Assembly (NCBI GenBank): GCA_031550755.1
Contig: JAVBOJ010000145.1
Location: 1 to 17,640 of the forward strand
Direction: 5' to 3'
Origin: JAVBOJ01 sp031550755
GTDB lineage: Bacteria > Bacillota > Clostridia > Oscillospirales > UBA929
Length of the DNA stretch: 17,640 bases
The notes beneath the pieces are model-generated. The model searched no databases. It was not told the DNA's origin and was given only the letters and a program-made list of their open reading frames with translations. The position numbers were made by a program, and so were the translations under genes. This document shows, in pieces, positions 14,268 to 17,640 of the stretch; the stretch's first letter is position 1; each line of letters starts with the position of its first letter.

Positions 14268-15023
14268 ATGGGCAAAATCATCGCGGTGGTCAATCAAAAA
14301 GGCGGCGTGGGCAAAACCACCACCTGCGTCAATCTGGTCTGCGCCTTGCGCGAGGCCGGTCGGCGGGTGCTTTTGTGCGATTTCGATCCGCAGGGCAATT
14401 CCACCTCCGGCATGGGCGCCGACAAAAACACCGCGCCCGGCGTCTACGATGTGCTGACCGGCGGGATGGACGCCGCCCGCGCCGTGGTGCGTACGCCGTT
14501 CGGTGACCTGATCCCCGCCAACAAGGCGCTCTCGGGCGCCGAGGTGGAGCTCGCGCCGATGCCCGAACGGGAGTTTATATTGAGGAATGCCCTGTCCCCC
14601 TTGCGGGGGGCGTATGATTTTATATTTATCGACTGTCCGCCCTCGCTGGGGCTGCTCACCCTCAACGGCCTCTGCGCCGCCGACACCGTGCTGGTGCCGG
14701 TGCAGTGCGAATACTACGCGCTGGAGGGCTTGTCCGACTTGATGTTCACCATTCGCGCCGTGCGTGCGCGGCTGTCGCCCTCTCTGGATGTGGAGGGCAT
14801 TTTGCTGACCATGTTCGACGGGCGCACCAAGCTGTCGCTCCAGGTGGCGCATGAGGTCAAGCGCCACTTTCCGGGCAAGGTCTACGCCACCGTCATCCCG
14901 CGCAGCGTGCGCCTGTCGGAGGCGCCCAGCCACGGTCTGCCGGTCATGCACTATGACCGCGCCTCCCGCGGCAGCGACGCGTATTTGCAGCTGGCGCAGG
15001 AGTTTATCCGGAAAAATCGGTGA
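14268..15023 (+). CDS. parA: ParA/Soj-family ATPase
   Basis: The 251-aa protein is a chromosomal-type ParA (Soj). It has the deviant Walker A KGGVGKTT (11-18) with its signature first Lys, CDFDPQGNSTSGM (37-49), Walker B FIFIDCPPSLG (118-128), the PVQCEYYALEG region and the VIPRSVRLSEAPSHGLPV C-terminal signature. ParA binds DNA as an ATP dimer and is driven by ParB at parS sites to segregate chromosomes and, in Bacillus, to regulate DnaA. No N-terminal DNA-binding extension is present, as expected for Soj. The usual parB/spo0J partner is missing: the next gene is serS, 88 bases on, and no parS-like palindrome is seen in the window. It has its own promoter. Confidence 0.95.
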   Translation: MGKIIAVVNQKGGVGKTTTCVNLVCALREAGRRVLLCDFDPQGNSTSGMGADKNTAPGVYDVLTGGMDAARAVVRTPFGDLIPANKALSGAEVELAPMPEREFILRNALSPLRGAYDFIFIDCPPSLGLLTLNGLCAADTVLVPVQCEYYALEGLSDLMFTIRAVRARLSPSLDVEGILLTMFDGRTKLSLQVAHEVKRHFPGKVYATVIPRSVRLSEAPSHGLPVMHYDRASRGSDAYLQLAQEFIRKNR

Positions 15024-15060
15024 GCTTGCCGCTCGCAATCCCCCGGGTCGCATCCCTATC

Positions 15061-15092
15061 TGTTATCTATTATCGGTTTGTTGTTATCTATT
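15061..15092 (+). repeat. 11-bp direct repeat upstream of serS
   Basis: TGTTATCTATT occurs at 15061-15071 and again at 15082-15092, 21 bases apart (two helical turns), in the short AT-rich gap between parA and serS. It could be a regulator site or a chance low-complexity repeat. Too little space is available for a T-box leader. Confidence 0.5.
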
Positions 15093-15111
15093 TCGTCAGG
15101 AGTTGTTTTGT

Positions 15112-16371
15112 ATGATCGATATTCGTCTTCTGCGCGAGGATTCGGCCGGCGTGATCGCCCGGCTGGCGCTGCGCAATAAGGATTTCACCGGGGAGGTCAG
15201 CCGTGTGCTGGCTATTGATGCCGAGCGTCGCGCCCAAATGACCCGGCTGGAGACCATCAAGGCCGAACAAAACGCTGCGTCCAAGGAAATCCCGCAGCTC
15301 AAAAAACGCGGCGAAAGCACCGACGCGCTGATGGCGCGGATGAAGACGCTGTCCGAAGAGGCGCAAGGGCTGGATGCACGCGTGCGCGAGCTCGGCGAGG
15401 AGCAGGACGGCCTGATGCTGCTGTTTCCCAACCTGCCGCGGGAGGGCACGCCGCCCGGCAAGGACAGCGACGCCAATCCGGAGATCCGCCGCTGGGGCGA
15501 ACCGCCGAAATTTTCCTTTGAACCCAAGCCCCATTGGGAGCTGGGCGAGGCGCTCGGCATCCTCGATCCCGTTCGCGCCGCCAAGGTCACCGGCGCGCGG
15601 TTCCATTTTTACAAGGGACTGGGTGCGCGGCTGGAACGCGCCATTATGAATTTTTTCCTCGACACCCACGGCAAAGCCGGGTATACTGAGGTCTTCCCGC
15701 CGTTTATGGCCAACCGCGCCTCCATGACCGGCACCGGGCAGCTCCCCAAGTTTGAGGAGGACGCCTTCAAGGTGCAGGGCACCGACTATTTCCTGATTCC
15801 GACGGCCGAGGTGCCGGTGACCAATCTCCACCGCGACGAGATTTTGGACGCCGAAAGCCTGCCCATCCGTTACTGCGCCTATTCGGCCTGTTTCCGCGCC
15901 GAGGCGGGATCGGCGGGGCGCGATACGCGCGGGCTCATCCGCCAGCACCAGTTCAACAAGGTGGAGCTGGTCAAGTTCGCCCACCCGGATCAGTCGTATG
16001 AGGAGCTGGAACGCCTGACCGACGACGCCGAGGCCGTTTTGCGCGCGCTGGGACTGGCGCACCGCGTGGTGCGGCTGTGCGGCGGCGACTTGGGCAATTC
16101 GTCGGCGCAGACCTATGACATCGAGGTCTGGATGCCGTCGTACGGGCGGTATGTCGAAATTTCCTCCTGCTCGAATTTTGAGGACTACCAGGCGCGGCGG
16201 GCGGGCATCCGATTTCGCGCCGGCGCGGGGGAAAAGCCCAGCTTTGTGCACACCCTCAACGGTTCCGGCGTCGCCATCGGGCGAACCGTGGCCGCTGTGC
16301 TGGAAAACTTCCAGACCGCCGATGGCGCGGTGGAGATTCCCGCGGCGCTCCGGCCGTATCTGGATCGGTAA
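15112..16371 (+). CDS. serS: Seryl-tRNA synthetase
   Basis: The 419-aa protein is a normal-length class II seryl-tRNA synthetase that charges tRNA-Ser (and tRNA-Sec where present). The N-terminal tRNA-binding coiled coil spans about 28-105. The catalytic domain shows the TAE serine-site loop (231-233, in PTAEVPVTN), motif 2 FRAEAGSAGRDTRGLIRQHQF (261-281, written here in part as FRAEAG and RDTRGLIRQHQF), and motif 3 GSGVAIGRTVAAVLENFQ (384-401). The ATG at 15112 has AGGAG nine bases upstream, and the protein starts with the family's MIDIRLLRED. It follows parA, consistent with the clostridial parA-parB-serS neighbourhood near the origin, but parB is absent here. Confidence 0.97.
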   Translation: MIDIRLLREDSAGVIARLALRNKDFTGEVSRVLAIDAERRAQMTRLETIKAEQNAASKEIPQLKKRGESTDALMARMKTLSEEAQGLDARVRELGEEQDGLMLLFPNLPREGTPPGKDSDANPEIRRWGEPPKFSFEPKPHWELGEALGILDPVRAAKVTGARFHFYKGLGARLERAIMNFFLDTHGKAGYTEVFPPFMANRASMTGTGQLPKFEEDAFKVQGTDYFLIPTAEVPVTNLHRDEILDAESLPIRYCAYSACFRAEAGSAGRDTRGLIRQHQFNKVELVKFAHPDQSYEELERLTDDAEAVLRALGLAHRVVRLCGGDLGNSSAQTYDIEVWMPSYGRYVEISSCSNFEDYQARRAGIRFRAGAGEKPSFVHTLNGSGVAIGRTVAAVLENFQTADGAVEIPAALRPYLDR

Positions 16372-16390
16372 CCGACTGCAATCACAAGAA

Positions 16391-16455
16391 ATAACGCCAA
16401 CGGGCGCGTCCTCGGCAGAAAGGAGGGCGCACCTGTTGGCGTTATACATTTTGTT
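16391..16455 (+). terminator. Long imperfect hairpin after serS, probable terminator
   Basis: ATAACGCCAAC (16391-16401) pairs perfectly with GTTGGCGTTAT (16435-16445). Inside, GCGC and TCCTC can pair with GGAGG and GCGC to extend the stem with small internal loops around a GGCAGAAA loop. ACATTTTGTTC follows, a weaker T-run than in the other terminators of this window. It lies 20 bases after the serS stop and before the AT-rich sipW leader. Terminator is the simplest reading; a structured RNA element is possible. Confidence 0.55.
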
Positions 16456-16667
16456 CAATTTGGCGTTTTTGTATGCATTTTTTGAACTTTTACTTGATTT
16501 TTTATTTACGTACAATAAAAAACAATGTATACTATATATGACTGTATGTGAAAAAATACAACAAACCGAATGGGGGACAGCCTATGAGGCGCAGATAAAC
16601 CGAGCGGCTGCTTTTTATTGGAGGAAAGAAAGCCCTTGCGCACAAAATATATATCAGAGGAGATAGT
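16446..16667 (+). other. AT-rich leader region between serS and sipW
   Basis: About 220 bases with no convincing gene. It is far more AT-rich than its surroundings and contains the promoter at 16505-16533. A 42-codon frame (16538-16666, MTVCEKIQQTEWG...) ends one base before the sipW ATG, but it begins at the expected transcription start and has no ribosome site, so it is not called as a gene. The sipW ribosome site AGGAG lies near 16657-16661. Confidence 0.5.
16505..16533 (+). promoter_or_regulatory. Sigma-A-type promoter of the sipW-bsaA locus
   Basis: TTTACG (16505-16510, four of six) and TATACT (16528-16533, five of six) are separated by 17 A-rich bases. This predicts a start near 16540 and a leader of about 130 bases before sipW. 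Confidence 0.55.
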
Positions 16668-17366
16668 ATGCCAAAGTCAGGAAAACGCTTGGCCGGTCAG
16701 GATGAACAAAAGCCCCGCACGGCCGGAAAAACGGTGGCGAGCGTCATAGCGCGGATCGTGAGTTTGTTTTTTTATGCGGCGATCCTCGCAATTGTCGTAA
16801 TGGTGTTTCTCCTTGGCGACCAGGGCGGTCGGCCGCGCATCCTCTTCGGTTACTCCGCATATTCCGTACTTTCCGGCAGCATGCAGTCTGAAATCCCCCA
16901 AGGGTCTCTGGTTTTGGTCCAAAGCGTGGATCCCGACACGATCCAAATCGGCGACGACATTACATATGTGAACGCAAACCGCGACCTCGTGACGCACCGA
17001 GTGATAAGCATCGCGGAAAATTATGAGCAAAGCGGCATGAGAGGGTTTGTGACAAAGGGTCTGGAAAACCCGTATCCCGACAGGGATGCCGTTTTTGCGG
17101 ACAATGTCGTCGGCAAGGTAGTTTTCCACCACTTGCTATTGGGGAACATCTTGGCGTATATCCGGGATCGTGTCTGGCTGGTTGTCCTGATGGCGGTACT
17201 GCTCATTTTGTTTTTCACCGCCCTGCGCTGGCTGATCCGCTCCTCGCGGAGCTCGTCTGCGCCGCAGGAAACAGCCGAAACCGAGCCCGAGCCCGACGAC
17301 CCACCCGCAGAAGCAGCATCGCGCGAAACCAAACCAAGGGAAACAGATACAAAAAAACAACCGTGA
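16668..17366 (+). CDS. sipW: SipW-type (ER-type) signal peptidase I
   Basis: The 232-aa protein has a first membrane segment at about 27-49, an extracytoplasmic catalytic domain with SVLSGSMQSEIPQGSLVLV (66-84), where Ser71 is the nucleophile, and LVTHRVISI (107-115), where His110 replaces the Lys of ordinary bacterial signal peptidases; this Ser/His pair defines the SipW/ER class. FVTKGLENPYPDRDAVFADNVVGKV follows, then a second membrane segment (about 167-190). A charged tail (about 196-232, rich in Glu, Pro, Asp and Lys) lies in the cytoplasm by topology. SipW enzymes process matrix proteins such as TasA or BsaA. The next gene, 19 bases on, encodes exactly such a substrate. The ATG has AGGAG six bases upstream. 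Confidence 0.93.
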   Translation: MPKSGKRLAGQDEQKPRTAGKTVASVIARIVSLFFYAAILAIVVMVFLLGDQGGRPRILFGYSAYSVLSGSMQSEIPQGSLVLVQSVDPDTIQIGDDITYVNANRDLVTHRVISIAENYEQSGMRGFVTKGLENPYPDRDAVFADNVVGKVVFHHLLLGNILAYIRDRVWLVVLMAVLLILFFTALRWLIRSSRSSSAPQETAETEPEPDDPPAEAASRETKPRETDTKKQP

Positions 17367-17385
17367 AGAGAAAGGAAAAAAGAAC

Positions 17386-17640
17386 ATGAAGCTCAAATCA
17401 ACTCGTATGACAAAACTCATCTCCCTCATCACCGTCGTGGCGCTGGGCGCCGCCATCCTGCTGGGAGGAACGCTCGCCTTGAGCGACTTCAACCAGCACA
17501 AAACGAACAACCTCGAAAACGGTGCCAAGCACATTGATGTTACCCTAAACGAGTCCTTTATTGACGACCACAACTGGACACAAGGCGAGGCCGTGGACAA
17601 AAAAGTCAGCGTCACCAACGTGGGCAAGTCCGAAAACCCC
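17386..17640 (+). CDS. bsaA: BsaA/TasA-like SipW-dependent biofilm matrix protein, truncated by window edge
   Basis: The frame from the ATG at 17386 is open to the window end (85 codons). It starts with a basic MKLKSTRMTK, a hydrophobic stretch LISLITVVALGAAILLGGTLAL (11-32) and SDF, which is the SipW-type signal peptide layout (GGTxAxxSD). It continues with KTNNLENGAKHIDVTLNE and DKKVSVTNVGKSENP, the beginning of the camelysin/TasA-type domain, whose BsaA branch in clostridia forms pilus-like or amyloid-like matrix fibres. The C-terminal part lies outside the window, so fibre-forming features cannot be checked. The ribosome site is AAAGGA, and the spacing to sipW implies one transcript. The gene symbol follows the clostridial family name and is tentative. 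Confidence 0.8.
   Translation, partial: MKLKSTRMTKLISLITVVALGAAILLGGTLALSDFNQHKTNNLENGAKHIDVTLNESFIDDHNWTQGEAVDKKVSVTNVGKSENP

Noticed and set aside
15024..15111. T-box leader for serS
   Set aside because: The 88-base gap is too short for a T-box with its terminator/antiterminator, and no such fold or T-box sequence is visible.
14084..15111. parS site or hidden parB near parA
   Set aside because: No GTTTCACGTGAAAC-like or GTTCCACGTGGAAC-like palindrome is seen, and there is no room for a parB gene between parA and serS.
15088..16515. 475-codon minus-strand frame opposite serS
   Set aside because: The plus strand encodes an unmistakable seryl-tRNA synthetase with all class II motifs; the antisense translation has no domain character.
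16538..16666. 42-codon frame ending just before sipW
   Set aside because: Its ATG coincides with the predicted transcription start and lacks a ribosome site; it could be a leaderless peptide, but nothing in the sequence supports this.
1..17640. tRNA, rRNA, CRISPR array, insertion sequence or phage genes
   Set aside because: No tRNA arm signature, periodic repeat-spacer pattern, transposase frame or terminal inverted repeats were recognised on either strand by reading; a tRNA or repeat scanner was not available.

Overview
The window looks like a chromosomal segment of a GC-rich, endospore-forming member of the Firmicutes, probably class Clostridia (Oscillospiraceae/Ruminococcaceae-like). The grounds are a complete ctsR-mcsA-mcsB-clpC heat-shock operon with classical CtsR operators, a cwlJ-gerQ-type spore germination pair, a SipW/BsaA-type biofilm locus, AGGAGG-type ribosome binding sites, and GC-rich genes separated by AT-rich intergenic DNA. 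There are no insertion sequences, phage genes, CRISPR arrays, rRNA or tRNA genes that I can see. This is assigned by protein character only; no search was run.

Layout. 1-546 (-): N-terminal part of a P2-type cation-transporting ATPase, running off the left edge. 721-2357 (+): a two-gene unit, a stand-alone E2/CAT-fold acyltransferase-like protein whose usual catalytic His is replaced by Glu, translationally coupled to larB (nickel-pincer cofactor synthesis). It ends in a strong hairpin shared with the convergent clpC. 2395-6792 (-): ctsR, mcsA, mcsB and clpC, with a promoter sandwiched between two CtsR operators (6844-6922). 6946-7125 (-): a possible 59-aa unknown protein in the AT-rich divergent region. 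7257-8369 (+): a DUF3810-type membrane protein with an HExxH motif. 8464-10458 (+): a secreted or anchored beta-propeller protein behind an ECF-sigma-like promoter, closed by a bidirectional terminator. 10533-11351 (-): cwlJ-like then gerQ-like genes. 11508-14083 (+): two paralogous multi-pass membrane proteins and a nine-unit WG-repeat protein in one operon, closed by a perfect terminator. 14268-15023 (+): an orphan ParA/Soj with no parB. 15112-16371 (+): serS. 16668-17366 (+): SipW-type signal peptidase. 17386-17640 (+): start of a BsaA/TasA-like matrix protein, truncated by the right edge.

How the parts work together. CtsR represses its own operon. McsA and the arginine kinase McsB mark proteins for, and adapt, the ClpC unfoldase, so 2395-6922 is a self-contained protein quality-control circuit. 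SipW is expected to process the BsaA-like protein encoded directly downstream. The CwlJ-like hydrolase and GerQ-like coat protein are expected to act together in the spore coat during germination. The least explained parts are the twin-membrane-protein/WG-repeat operon, the acyltransferase-like partner of LarB, the ParA lacking ParB, the ECF-like control of the beta-propeller gene, and the small protein upstream of ctsR.
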